DNA of 64,000 nucleotides from Desulfomonilaceae bacterium (GTDB lineage Bacteria; Desulfobacterota; Desulfomonilia; Desulfomonilales; Desulfomonilaceae), in assembly GCA_041662605.1 (NCBI GenBank), contig JBAZSD010000011.1, forward strand, positions 1-64,000. Reading direction: 5' to 3'. The position numbers were made by a program, and so were the translations under genes. Positions 26,729-35,284 of this stretch are shown here, piece after piece. The notes under the pieces are model-generated. The model searched no databases, had not been told where the DNA came from, and saw only the letters and a program-made list of their open reading frames with translations. Positions within the stretch are counted from its first letter, which is position 1. Each line of letters starts with the position of its first letter.

Positions 26729-27210
26729 TACATATAGGGCGGATTTCTAGGCTTTCCAATATTTTCCCATGTTAGCCCCAACCGCTCATTGAAATAAGGT
26801 CCTAAACGATCAAAGAGTTTACGCCAGTGGCTTTTCCCTTGAGCCAAGCCTTCGAAGATGTCGACTAAATGTTCTTGGAGATTTGCCAATTCATCTTTGG
26901 GTAAGAAAGAAATTGCGCCCAAACTCATAGCCTTATTTACACTGTCAGTGGTGATGGAATGAGCAGTAAGCATGGCTGCCGGTAATTGCTTTTCTCTGCA
27001 CTGTTCCAGCAAGTTAAAGCCTCTTACTCCCATGATGTCCAATAATACCAAATCAAAGTGGTCCTTGGACAAGATCTCGCTGGCCCGTTCGTAATTGTCA
27101 GCCGTTGTGATTTCAGAGCTTTCAAGCTGTTCCTGAATCATATCGAGCACGTCGGGCTCGTCATCGACAGCAAGGATTCTTTTGCCTCTTAATATTTCAA
27201 CGTTTCTCAT
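26725..27210 (-). CDS. Receiver-domain response regulator without output domain
   Basis: A 161-residue protein with a standard receiver domain: acidic pair DD at residues 16-17 (ILAVDDEPDV), phospho-acceptor Asp at about 58 (LVLLDIMG), the Thr of MLTAHS and Lys of LPKDE. After residue ~120 there is a short tail (LDRLGPYFNERLGLTWENI) with no DNA-binding domain. It starts inside the stop of the GntR-type gene through an ATGA overlap, so the two are translated together. No histidine kinase gene is adjacent. It may act by protein-protein contact. Confidence 0.88.
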   Translation of the reverse strand: MRNVEILRGKRILAVDDEPDVLDMIQEQLESSEITTADNYERASEILSKDHFDLVLLDIMGVRGFNLLEQCREKQLPAAMLTAHSITTDSVNKAMSLGAISFLPKDELANLQEHLVDIFEGLAQGKSHWRKLFDRLGPYFNERLGLTWENIGKPRNPPYMY

Positions 27211-27998
27211 TTTGTCTTCTCTCTTAGTAATAGGGAATCTGACGACTTCGGGGCAGTCATATTGTAACCCTCGGCAAGGTGTTCACGATGAGATTTTTCC
27301 ATTTCCATCATTGTCTCGCCAAACTCCATTGCATGCCTTCTCATGGCCTCCGCCGATTCGTCAGGTTTTCCTGCGATGACCGCCTCGACAATCGGACGCT
27401 GCATTCCTGCCGGATGCATGGATAAGATGTTGGGGTGTACGGCTTCGATAACACTCCTTGTCACCCGCATCAAAGATCTTACGAGAGCTTCCAGGAAGCG
27501 GTTTCCACAAATTTCAGCCAAAGTAAAATGAACCATGGTCTTGGTTTCTATGTCATCTAGCAGTGATATTACCGGCAATTCTTCTTTTATTAATATTTCT
27601 TCAAGTTTTTTAGCAGCTTCAGGCGTGATTCTCAAAGCGGCTAGGCGAGCCACTTCAGGTTCAATTAGTACTCTTACGTGAAACATCTCAGGTATAGAAA
27701 TTTTTTCTGCAAGGAACAGATCTATAAAGGCGCTTGACAATTTCTCGAACGAAAGGTCAATAACGTAAGTTCCGCCACTGGCGCCCTGACGCGTCGCTAC
27801 AAATCCTGAGTTTTCCAAGGCTCGGAGCGCCTCTCTAATTGCCACCCTGCTTACCTGAAACTCTTCCATGAGTTCGCGTTCGGTAGGGAGTTTGTCTCCG
27901 GCTTTAAAGTCTCCTAGTAGGATGCATTGTTTAATTTGCTCCGTCACTTCTTCGGACACCCTGGTCTGTTTAATGGGTCTGAATTTTTTCATTGTCAT
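27207..27998 (-). CDS. FadR/GntR-family regulator (FCD domain)
   Basis: Transcription factor of 263 residues. The winged helix lies at residues ~12-80 (LPTERELMEEFQVSRVAIRE and ALRALENSGFVATRQGASGG), followed by the all-helical FCD ligand-binding domain with the metal/ligand His and Asp residues (RVLIEPEVARLAALR, HFTLAEICGN, and the terminal MRRHAMEF). Such regulators respond to acyl-CoA or carboxylic acids. It is divergent from the acyl-CoA synthetase/TRAP/molybdenum hydroxylase operon, 156 bases away, and likely represses it. Direct repeats ATTAGAC at 28097-28111 are a possible binding site. Confidence 0.9.
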   Translation of the reverse strand: MTMKKFRPIKQTRVSEEVTEQIKQCILLGDFKAGDKLPTERELMEEFQVSRVAIREALRALENSGFVATRQGASGGTYVIDLSFEKLSSAFIDLFLAEKISIPEMFHVRVLIEPEVARLAALRITPEAAKKLEEILIKEELPVISLLDDIETKTMVHFTLAEICGNRFLEALVRSLMRVTRSVIEAVHPNILSMHPAGMQRPIVEAVIAGKPDESAEAMRRHAMEFGETMMEMEKSHREHLAEGYNMTAPKSSDSLLLREKTK

Positions 27999-28068
27999 CC
28001 TTTTAAACCATCTTACTTAAAAGAGATTTTTTTTGGAACATAAAAAATTACGGGTGAAAAATTATTTC

Positions 28069-28111
28069 TTGACTAGATTCATTCGCAGAGTTAAAGATTA
28101 GACAATTAGAC
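28069..28111 (+). promoter_or_regulatory. Promoter candidate with overlapping direct repeats
   Basis: TTGACT at 28069-28074 and a weak -10 TAAAGA at 28092-28097 are 17 bases apart. The direct repeats ATTAGAC at 28097-28103 and 28105-28111 start at the -10 and cover the likely transcription start. This would suit control of the downstream operon by the divergent FadR-type regulator. Confidence 0.4.
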
Positions 28112-28154
28112 CTTTAAAAAGCCCTCCGACGTTTTGCCCATTTAGGAATTCTCA

Positions 28155-29660
28155 ATGAATGTCGCCAACAACCTCGATACGGCAGCGCGTTTTTTTCCAG
28201 ACCGCCCGGCTATAAGTGAAAACGACTCGGAAATTTCCTATCGTGAGTTGAACTGCCGCGCCAATCGGGTAGCTACAGGATTGATTAAATTGGGTATTAT
28301 ACCCGGTGATCTCATCGGTGTTTGCGCTCCTAACTCCACTGATTGGATAACTTTTTACTTCGGTGTATTGAAAGCCGGAGCGGTAGCCGTTACGTTGTCC
28401 TGTCAACTCAGGACCGATGAGCTTGAACTGTTGCTCACCCACGCAAGGCCTCGATTCCTGCTTTCCACAGACGAAATATCATCAAAAATCGAAAGATTTA
28501 GGGACGCTGCCGGAATAGAGAAAGTCTTTTCTCCGAGCGCCTCAATTTCTCTGCCAAAACTGATGGAACTTGGAATCAACGATTTCCAGGCCGTAGAGAG
28601 AAGACGATACGATACGGCGTCAGTGCTTTATACAGGTGGTACAACCGGAACGCCGAAAGGTGTGATGCTAACACACGAGAACATTAATGTTAGCAGTCAC
28701 AATGTCGCTTATTCGGAGCGGTCTTCTCAAATGGATCGAGCGTTGTGCTGTCTGCCGCTGAATCATGTCTTCGGTCAGATACACATTATGAACGCCACTA
28801 TTTTTAGTTGTGGCTGCATTGAACTTCTACCGTCCTATGATTTGGACCTGACTCTTGGTCGGACTGCTTCAGGCAAAGTCACAAAGTTCTATGCTGTCCC
28901 CACTATTTACACGCGGTTGCTTACAGTAGAAGGCTTAAAAAAAAGGCTTGGCAATGTCCGATATTGTTTTTCCGCCGCTGCGAGTATGGCCGGAGAAATT
29001 GTGCGGAAGTGGAAAGAACTGACCGATCTTACTATTTTTGAAGGTTATGGGATGACGGAATCATCCTCTGCTGTGACGTACAATCATTTCTTCGAACATG
29101 TGACAGGCTCCGTGGGAACAGAAGTCCCAGGAGTAGAGGTTCAAATTCGGGATGAACAAGGCGCCGTTTTGCCTAAAGGTAGCGAAGGCGAGATATGCAT
29201 TCGCGGTCGGAACATCATGAAAGGTTATCTTAATAACGATGAAGATACACGGCGGGCTTTCAGGGATGAAGAATGGTTCAGGTCTGGAGACGTCGGGATA
29301 CTTGACGACAGGGGTTACCTTTTTATCGTCGATCGTCTCAAAGACATGATCATCACAGGGGGCGAGAATGTTTACCCCAGGGAAGTGGAAGAAATTTTAT
29401 TTTCCAGATCTGATGTTCAGGAATGCGCTGTTGTAGGAATTCCGGACAAGGAGTGGGGTGAGCGCGTAACAGCCTTTGTGACACCATATCCCGGGCAGAA
29501 TACCACTCCGGAAGAGTTGAAAGCTTATCTCAAGCAGCGTCTCGCATCCTACAAAGTCCCCAAGCAATACATCATTGTGAACGAACTGCCCAAGAACTCG
29601 ACCGGCAAGATATTAAAAAGAGAGATCCGAAGGCGATTTTCAGAAGAGAATAGTGAGTAA
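28155..29660 (+). CDS. AMP-forming acyl/aryl-CoA synthetase
   Basis: A 501-residue enzyme that activates a carboxylic acid as its CoA thioester. Adenylation motifs are complete: VLYTGGTTGTPKGVMLTHEN (near residue 155), FEGYGMTESSSAVTYN, RSGDVGILDDRGYLFIVDRL, KDMIITGGENVYPREVEE and the C-terminal catalytic Lys in LPKNSTGKILKREI. Length and the short C-terminal form match medium-chain or aromatic acid ligases. It is the first gene of the operon and lies 45 bases before the TRAP receptor gene, so it likely activates what the TRAP system imports. Confidence 0.92.
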   Translation: MNVANNLDTAARFFPDRPAISENDSEISYRELNCRANRVATGLIKLGIIPGDLIGVCAPNSTDWITFYFGVLKAGAVAVTLSCQLRTDELELLLTHARPRFLLSTDEISSKIERFRDAAGIEKVFSPSASISLPKLMELGINDFQAVERRRYDTASVLYTGGTTGTPKGVMLTHENINVSSHNVAYSERSSQMDRALCCLPLNHVFGQIHIMNATIFSCGCIELLPSYDLDLTLGRTASGKVTKFYAVPTIYTRLLTVEGLKKRLGNVRYCFSAAASMAGEIVRKWKELTDLTIFEGYGMTESSSAVTYNHFFEHVTGSVGTEVPGVEVQIRDEQGAVLPKGSEGEICIRGRNIMKGYLNNDEDTRRAFRDEEWFRSGDVGILDDRGYLFIVDRLKDMIITGGENVYPREVEEILFSRSDVQECAVVGIPDKEWGERVTAFVTPYPGQNTTPEELKAYLKQRLASYKVPKQYIIVNELPKNSTGKILKREIRRRFSEENSE

Positions 29661-29705
29661 GTCTTAAAAAACTTACCATCCAATTTTATTTTAAAGGAGA
29701 ATAGA

Positions 29706-30725
29706 ATGAAAAAGATTGTGCCTGTTTGCTCCTGTTTTATCCTGATTGTTCTTTTCCTTTTCGGCGCACCGGAAGCTCGCTCTGATGAAAAAGTCATAAA
29801 ACTGAAATACTCAAATTTTTTCCCGCCTTCACACAAGAACAGTATTCTTTCGGAGCAGTGGGGCAAAGAAATTGAGAAGAGGACCAACGGCAGAATAAAG
29901 GTCACTTATTTCGCTGGAAATACTCTGACTCCTCCTACACAGACGTACGACAGTGTCGTAAAAGGGATTGCCGATGTTGGGCAAAGTCTAATGGGATACT
30001 CACCAGGCAGGTTCCCCTTAACCGAAGTCCTCGCCTTACCGCTTGGGTATTCCTCCGGAGAACAAGCCACGAACCTGACGAACGAATTCTATAAGAAATT
30101 CAAACCCAAAGAGTTTGATGATTCGCAGGTGATGTATTTTCACGGTCATGGCCCGGGCCTGTTCCATACCAAAAAAGTGATTTCATCTATAGATGACATA
30201 AAAGGATTACGAATAAAGGCAAATGCGGAAAATGCCGCAATTGTCACTGCTGTGGGTGGCGCTCCTGTCAGCCTCCCCATTACGGAGACTTATGACGGGC
30301 TGCAAAAAGGTTTGATTGACGGAGTTTTGTTGCCTATTGAGCCGATAAAAGGATGGAAATTCTTCGAGATGATCAAGACTACTGTTGAGAATTACGCAAT
30401 GTCGTATACCGCGCCAATTTTCGTAGTCATGAACAAAGGTAAATGGAATTCGCTTCCCAAGGATGTTCAGGACATTATTACTCAGGTCAATCAGGAGTGG
30501 ATAGTGAAACAGGGTAAACTCTGGACTGAACTGGACGCAGAATCGAAAGAATTCTGTGTGCAGAAAGGAATTAAGATGGCTAAGGCTTCTCCTGAACAAG
30601 AAGCTGAAACGGCTAAAAAAATGAAACCTATCCTTGCCGAGTACGTTAAATCCATGAAAGCCAAGGGCTTACCGGGTGACGAGGCGCTTCAATTCTCACA
30701 AGAGTACATCAAGACTCATCCTTAA
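29706..30725 (+). CDS. dctP: TRAP transporter periplasmic receptor DctP
   Basis: Periplasmic solute receptor of 339 residues, with signal peptide (CFILIVLFLFGAPEARS, cleaved near residue 26). DctP features are present: FADVGQSLMGY-like GIADVGQSLMGYSPGRFPLT, the conserved Arg of IKGLRIKANAENAAIVTAVG that pairs with the ligand carboxylate, and LPKDVQDIITQVNQEW near the C terminus. AAAGGAGAATAG sits before the ATG. The ligand is probably a carboxylic acid. Followed directly by dctQ and dctM. Confidence 0.93.
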   Translation: MKKIVPVCSCFILIVLFLFGAPEARSDEKVIKLKYSNFFPPSHKNSILSEQWGKEIEKRTNGRIKVTYFAGNTLTPPTQTYDSVVKGIADVGQSLMGYSPGRFPLTEVLALPLGYSSGEQATNLTNEFYKKFKPKEFDDSQVMYFHGHGPGLFHTKKVISSIDDIKGLRIKANAENAAIVTAVGGAPVSLPITETYDGLQKGLIDGVLLPIEPIKGWKFFEMIKTTVENYAMSYTAPIFVVMNKGKWNSLPKDVQDIITQVNQEWIVKQGKLWTELDAESKEFCVQKGIKMAKASPEQEAETAKKMKPILAEYVKSMKAKGLPGDEALQFSQEYIKTHP

Positions 30726-30794
30726 TGAAGATGGACAGAGCCGGCCGACGCTGATTCGATTCGCCGGCTCTTCGCTCTCACAAAGGGACGCATC

Positions 30795-31280
30795 ATGAAC
30801 AAATTCATGACTTGGATTCTCAAGGCAGATTTTGGCCTGTTCGTCATTTCCGGCGTTGCATTATTCATAATGATGGTCGTAACCCTCGTAGACGTCCTCG
30901 CCAGATCTTTCGGCCATCCGATTGTAGGTAGCGTAGAGCTGATTTCCTTTTTCGGAGCCATAGCTGTAGGGTTTGCTATTCCTTACACCACGTGGACCAA
31001 GGGGCATATCCTGGTCGATTTTGTGCTTGAAAAACTTTCATCCAGATCGCGAACTCTAATGCTGTGTTTCACCAGATCGATAGGAATAGGTCTGTTCTTT
31101 TTAGCAGGATACAATTTCATCTCATTTGGATTGGATATGCTCAAATCCCATCAAGTGAGTGGCGCCTTTAAATTGCCCCTTTACCCAGTGGCGTTCGGTC
31201 TGGCTATCAGTTGTTTTTTGCAAACGGCAACCCTGTGTTGCGACTTTTTTAAAGTATGTCATGGAGACGATCATGAGTGA
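30795..31280 (+). CDS. dctQ: TRAP transporter small permease DctQ
   Basis: Inner-membrane protein of 161 residues with four membrane spans. Sequence features are the DVLARSFGHPIVGSVELISF segment and WTKGHILVDFVLEKLSSR loop, both typical of DctQ. AAAGGGA precedes the ATG. Its stop overlaps the start of dctM by 8 bases. Confidence 0.92.
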   Translation: MNKFMTWILKADFGLFVISGVALFIMMVVTLVDVLARSFGHPIVGSVELISFFGAIAVGFAIPYTTWTKGHILVDFVLEKLSSRSRTLMLCFTRSIGIGLFFLAGYNFISFGLDMLKSHQVSGAFKLPLYPVAFGLAISCFLQTATLCCDFFKVCHGDDHE

Positions 31281-32577
31281 AATCGCCACAGGGATCATTG
31301 CTCTGTTTATCTTGATTATCTTGTTCCTCACAGGGCTTGAGTTGGCTTTCGCAATGGCGGCGTTAGGTTTTGTGGGATTTGCGTACCTGGTTTCTTTCAG
31401 CGCAGCGTCTAACCTCCTTGTAAAAGATTTCTTCGACACGTTCTCATCTTATGGATTTACGGTAATACCTCTTTTTGTTTTGATGGGTCAGGTAGCGTCG
31501 AATTCGAATATCGCGAAACGTCTTTACATGGCGACTCACAAATTCGTAGGGCATATTCCAGGTGGAATCGCTATGACTACGGTCGTTGGAGCTACGTTGT
31601 TCAAGGCAATGTGTGGGTCGACTCTCGCAACCGCTGCCACATTTGCTGGTATAGCCATCCCTGAAATGGACCGTTATGGCTACGACAAGAAATTATCGAC
31701 TGGGGTTGTCGCCTCGGTGGGAACATTGGGAATGCTTATACCGCCGAGCATTGTTCTCATCATCTATTCAATGATCGTTGAGGAATCTATTGGAAAAATG
31801 TTTTTGGCGGGTATCATTCCAGGGCTCATGATTTCAGCCTTTTTCATGATAGTCATTTATGGATGGGTGACCCTGAAACCTGAAATCGCTCCTCGCGCGG
31901 AAAAAGTACCCTGGAGCGAGAGAATTTACGCTCTACCGGAATTCATGTGGGTTGCCATTATCTTTGTTGTCGTTATCGGTGGGTTAATGTGGGGGTGGTT
32001 TTCGCCCACAGAAGCAGGCAGTATAGGCACCTTTGCGGTAATAGCGCTTGCTGCCGCCAGAAGAGAGTTAACATTAAGGGGTTTGCTCAAATCGATTGAT
32101 GAGTCATTACGCACAGCTTGTATGGTTCTTTTGCTCATAGCCGGCTCCACTGTCCTCGGCCATTTTCTGGCAGTCACAGAAATCCCTTTTGTAGCTGCGG
32201 ATTGGATTACGAGTCTTCCGTTACACCCTTCCTTAATTATGGTAATTATCATAGCGGTGTATCTTGTAGGAGGCTCATTCATAGATGATCTTGCATTTAT
32301 GATTCTTGCCACCCCAATTTTTTTCCCGGCCGTAATAAAACTTGGCTATAACCCTATGTGGTTTGGAATCATGATTGCGATAACGGTGATGATAGGCGTC
32401 ATCATTCCTCCGGTCGCCATCTGCGTATTTGTGGTAAAGAGTATCACTGGTGTCCCTATGGGTGTCATATATAGAGGTTGCTTGCCATTCCTGTTGAGTT
32501 TGTTCGGTTGCGCCCTTCTCTTGTTCCTTTTTCCACAAATTGTGGTTTTTCTCCCTAATATGTTGATGGGAAAGTGA
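31273..32577 (+). CDS. dctM: TRAP transporter large permease DctM
   Basis: Inner-membrane permease of about 434 residues and 12 spans that moves the ligand with sodium or protons. Hallmarks are AMCGSTLATAATFAGIAIPE-like sequence (MCGSTLATAATFAGIAIPEM), VASVGTLGMLIPPSIVLIIY (the IPPS hairpin) and VIIPPVAICVFVVKSI in the second half. I place the start at the ATG at 31273, with GGAG six bases upstream, overlapping dctQ; earlier in-frame starts would run inside dctQ. Last transporter gene before the acyl-CoA dehydrogenase. Confidence 0.93.
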   Translation: MSEIATGIIALFILIILFLTGLELAFAMAALGFVGFAYLVSFSAASNLLVKDFFDTFSSYGFTVIPLFVLMGQVASNSNIAKRLYMATHKFVGHIPGGIAMTTVVGATLFKAMCGSTLATAATFAGIAIPEMDRYGYDKKLSTGVVASVGTLGMLIPPSIVLIIYSMIVEESIGKMFLAGIIPGLMISAFFMIVIYGWVTLKPEIAPRAEKVPWSERIYALPEFMWVAIIFVVVIGGLMWGWFSPTEAGSIGTFAVIALAAARRELTLRGLLKSIDESLRTACMVLLLIAGSTVLGHFLAVTEIPFVAADWITSLPLHPSLIMVIIIAVYLVGGSFIDDLAFMILATPIFFPAVIKLGYNPMWFGIMIAITVMIGVIIPPVAICVFVVKSITGVPMGVIYRGCLPFLLSLFGCALLLFLFPQIVVFLPNMLMGK

Positions 32578-32640
32578 TCTGAAAATTCAGATCCGTTTCC
32601 CAGAACCGCATTTTTCAAGGTAGGATCGTTGCGGATCCTA
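32576..32640 (+). terminator. Two successive hairpins after dctM
   Basis: Hairpin 1 is GATCTGAA (32576-32583) with TTCAGATC (32586-32593). Hairpin 2 is TAGGATC (32621-32627) with GATCCTA (32634-32640). Neither is followed by a clear T-run. They could attenuate transcription, or stabilise mRNA ends, between the transporter part and the oxidation part of the operon. Confidence 0.4.
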
Positions 32641-32680
32641 TACGCTTTTGTGATTCAAAGTTGAATCCTGCGAGGATATA

Positions 32681-33853
32681 ATGGAAAGTTTGGAACGTTT
32701 CGGCTTTACTGAAGAAGAACAAATGTTGCAGCAAACGGTCAGAAGATTGGCTCGGGACAAAGTAGCCCCCGGGGCCTCAAAACGAGATACCGATGGTGTG
32801 TTCGCCTATGACATGCTGGAAATGATGAAAGAAAACGGCCTGATGGGCATAGACTTTCCATCTGAATACGGGGGAACGGAAGCGGGTCTACTTGCGCTGT
32901 GCATTGTCATAGAAGAATTTGCAAAAATCGACGCCTCCACTGCGATGATCCCCTCCACTCAGGAATTGGGGAGTTTGCCGATTATTCTCGCTGGTAATCA
33001 CGCGCAGAAAAAGAAATACTTGGAACCTCTTGCCACAGGAGAAAAACTGTCCTCCTTTGCCCTTACAGAATCAAAGGGTGGATCTGATGTTGCGGCTTTA
33101 AAATCAAGGGCAGTACGTAAAGGCGACAGATATATACTCAATGGCTCCAAGACTTTTATTACAAATGGTGGTGTAGCCGATATTCTTACGGTTTACGCTG
33201 TGACCAATCCTGAGGAAAAGGCCCATAGGGCAGCCAGTGTTTTTATTGTAGAAAAAGGGTGGCCCGGTTTTTCTGTCGGCAAAAAAGAAAGCAAAATGGG
33301 AATCCGGTCTTCCGAAACCCGGGAACTTATCTTTGACAACGTTGAGATTCCTGGGGAAAACAGATTGGGAGATGAAGGCGACGGTTTTCACATAATGATG
33401 AAGACCCTGGACTTCACCCGGCCGGCTGTTGCGGCCCAAGCCATTGGTATAGCCCAGGGAGCTTTTGAATTCGCCACTCAGTACGCCAAGGAGCGAGAGA
33501 CCTTCGGCAAGCCGATAATCAAACATCAGGCCATAGGTATAAAATTGGCTGATATGGCGATGAAAATAGCGGCAGGCAGACAACTCCTGTACAGGACTTG
33601 CGATCTGTTGCAGGCCTACGCGAAAAAAGATCTCTCTAGACTTACTCCCGAAATAATACGATATTCTTCAATGTCAAAGGCGTTCTGTTCGGATGTCGCG
33701 ATGTGGACGACAACAGAGGCCGTACAAATACTCGGTGGATATGGATACATGACTGAATACCCGGTGGAGCGATTTATGCGTGACGCGAAAATCACTCAAA
33801 TCTATGAAGGCGCGAACGAAATCCAGAGGCTGGTAATTACTTCGACTCTTTAA
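32681..33853 (+). CDS. Acyl-CoA dehydrogenase of the TRAP/molybdenum operon
   Basis: A 390-residue FAD enzyme. Motifs: SSFALTESKGGSDVAALKSR, SKTFITNGGVADILTVYAV, SKMGIRSSETRELIFDNVEI, and LGGYGYMTEYPVERFMRDA followed by IYEGANEI with the catalytic Glu at about 376. The start has GAGGATATA before the ATG. It follows dctM by about 100 bases containing two hairpins, and precedes the molybdenum hydroxylase genes by 40 bases. It likely oxidises the CoA ester made by the upstream synthetase. Confidence 0.92.
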   Translation: MESLERFGFTEEEQMLQQTVRRLARDKVAPGASKRDTDGVFAYDMLEMMKENGLMGIDFPSEYGGTEAGLLALCIVIEEFAKIDASTAMIPSTQELGSLPIILAGNHAQKKKYLEPLATGEKLSSFALTESKGGSDVAALKSRAVRKGDRYILNGSKTFITNGGVADILTVYAVTNPEEKAHRAASVFIVEKGWPGFSVGKKESKMGIRSSETRELIFDNVEIPGENRLGDEGDGFHIMMKTLDFTRPAVAAQAIGIAQGAFEFATQYAKERETFGKPIIKHQAIGIKLADMAMKIAAGRQLLYRTCDLLQAYAKKDLSRLTPEIIRYSSMSKAFCSDVAMWTTTEAVQILGGYGYMTEYPVERFMRDAKITQIYEGANEIQRLVITSTL

Positions 33854-33893
33854 GATTAAACTCCGCCCAGGGACTCGTACGGAGGCTAAATTA

Positions 33894-34391
33894 ATGAAAC
33901 ACCATATTAACTTCAAGGTGAATGGGGATGAATATTCGCTGGCGGTAGATCCCTGGCGGACTCTAAATGAGGTCCTTAGGGAAGACCTTAATCTTACTGG
34001 CACAAAACTTGGCTGTGGAACCGGCGACTGTGGGGCCTGTACAGTCATGGTGGACGATAAAACGGTTAGTTCATGCCTGACACTGGCAGTGTCGGTTGAT
34101 GGGAAAAGCGTCACGACCGTTGAAGGTCTTGCGCCTTCAGGCGAAGAGCTTCATCCGATTCAGGAGGCTTTCATAAAAACCGGCGCAATCCAGTGCGGAT
34201 TTTGCACCGCGGGCATGGAGATGTCGGCTCTGCATCTTTTGAACAGGAACCAATCGCCGACCGAGATGGAAATAAGGTCGAGCCTTTCTGGCAATTTGTG
34301 CAGATGCACAGGGTACAACCAGATTGTGGAGGCGATATCGATTGCGGCTGAAACAATGAAGGGAACCGAGCCAAAAAAGGAAGAGCGATGA
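33894..34391 (+). CDS. Molybdenum hydroxylase 2Fe-2S subunit (HcrC/CoxS type)
   Basis: A small subunit of 165 residues that carries two 2Fe-2S clusters and passes electrons from the molybdenum site to FAD. Plant-type cluster ligands are in LGCGTGDCGACTVMVDD with SCL further on, and the second cluster in QCGFCTAGM and SGNLCRCTGYNQIVEA. All eight Cys are present. GGAGG precedes the ATG by nine bases. An ATGA overlap links it to the FAD subunit gene. Confidence 0.94.
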   Translation: MKHHINFKVNGDEYSLAVDPWRTLNEVLREDLNLTGTKLGCGTGDCGACTVMVDDKTVSSCLTLAVSVDGKSVTTVEGLAPSGEELHPIQEAFIKTGAIQCGFCTAGMEMSALHLLNRNQSPTEMEIRSSLSGNLCRCTGYNQIVEAISIAAETMKGTEPKKEER

Positions 34392-35263
34392 GACTGCCAA
34401 AGTTTGAATATTTTGAGCCGAAAACGCTTGAAGCCGCATTGAGCATGCTTATTGAAAAAGGAAGTGACGCCTGTGTGTTGGCGGGTGGAACCGACGTCCT
34501 GGTGAAAATGCGCAATGGCCGATTAATGCCCAAGGCTGTGATAGGCTTACAGGGAATTGAAGGATTAAATAATATTAATTTTGATCCTGCCAAAGGCCTC
34601 ACAATAGGAGCGATGGCCAGGATCTCTGACGTCGTGTCGCATCCGGATGTAATGAAGCGCTATCCCGCTCTTTCTCATGCTGCGGGGGTAATGGCCAACG
34701 TTCAGGTCCGAAATATGGGCACGATTGCGGGGAATCTTTGCAACGCGGCCCCGTCCGCTGAAAACGCTCCCCCACTAATGGCAATGCGGGCGCAAGTCAC
34801 GATAGTAGGCCCCACGGGTGCGAGACATATACCTCTCGATCAATTCTTCAGAGGGCCAGGCCTCACGAAAATAGAAGCGTCTGAAATAATGGCTTCCATT
34901 TTTGTCCCATTACCCGCCCCCCGATCGGGAGCCTCGTACAAGCGCATATCCGCTCGCTGCGGTGTGGATATAGCTGCGGTGTGTGTGGGCGCTATGGTAG
35001 CCTGTACAGAAGAAGTCTGCTCGGAGGTGAGAATCGTGCTCGGGGCGGTAGCGCCGGTTCCCATGAGAGCGCCGAAAGCTGAAGGAATTATCCAGGGACA
35101 AAAGTTGACAAGGGATCTTGTCGAAAAGGCCGCTGCCCAGGCGGCGGAAGAATCTAAGCCCATCTCTGATGTTAGGGCAACAGCGGACTATCGGAAAAAA
35201 ATGGTCGAGGTATTGACCTTCCGGGCCCTTGAACAAGCCTACGAACGGGCGATGAAGCTTTAG
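34388..35263 (+). CDS. Molybdenum hydroxylase FAD subunit (HcrB/CoxM type)
   Basis: Medium subunit of 291 residues. FAD binding is shown by VLAGGTDVLVKMRNGR and by RNMGTIAGNLCNAAPSAENA. In 4-hydroxybenzoyl-CoA reductase the beta subunit carries an extra ~40-residue insert with four Cys for a 4Fe-4S cluster shortly after the GNL motif; here GNLCNAAPSAENAPPLMAM runs on without that insert. The complex is therefore more likely a hydroxylating dehydrogenase than a low-potential reductase. Translationally coupled to the 2Fe-2S subunit. Confidence 0.92.
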   Translation: MRLPKFEYFEPKTLEAALSMLIEKGSDACVLAGGTDVLVKMRNGRLMPKAVIGLQGIEGLNNINFDPAKGLTIGAMARISDVVSHPDVMKRYPALSHAAGVMANVQVRNMGTIAGNLCNAAPSAENAPPLMAMRAQVTIVGPTGARHIPLDQFFRGPGLTKIEASEIMASIFVPLPAPRSGASYKRISARCGVDIAAVCVGAMVACTEEVCSEVRIVLGAVAPVPMRAPKAEGIIQGQKLTRDLVEKAAAQAAEESKPISDVRATADYRKKMVEVLTFRALEQAYERAMKL

Positions 35264-35284
35264 TTCAAACGCAAAGGAAACATC

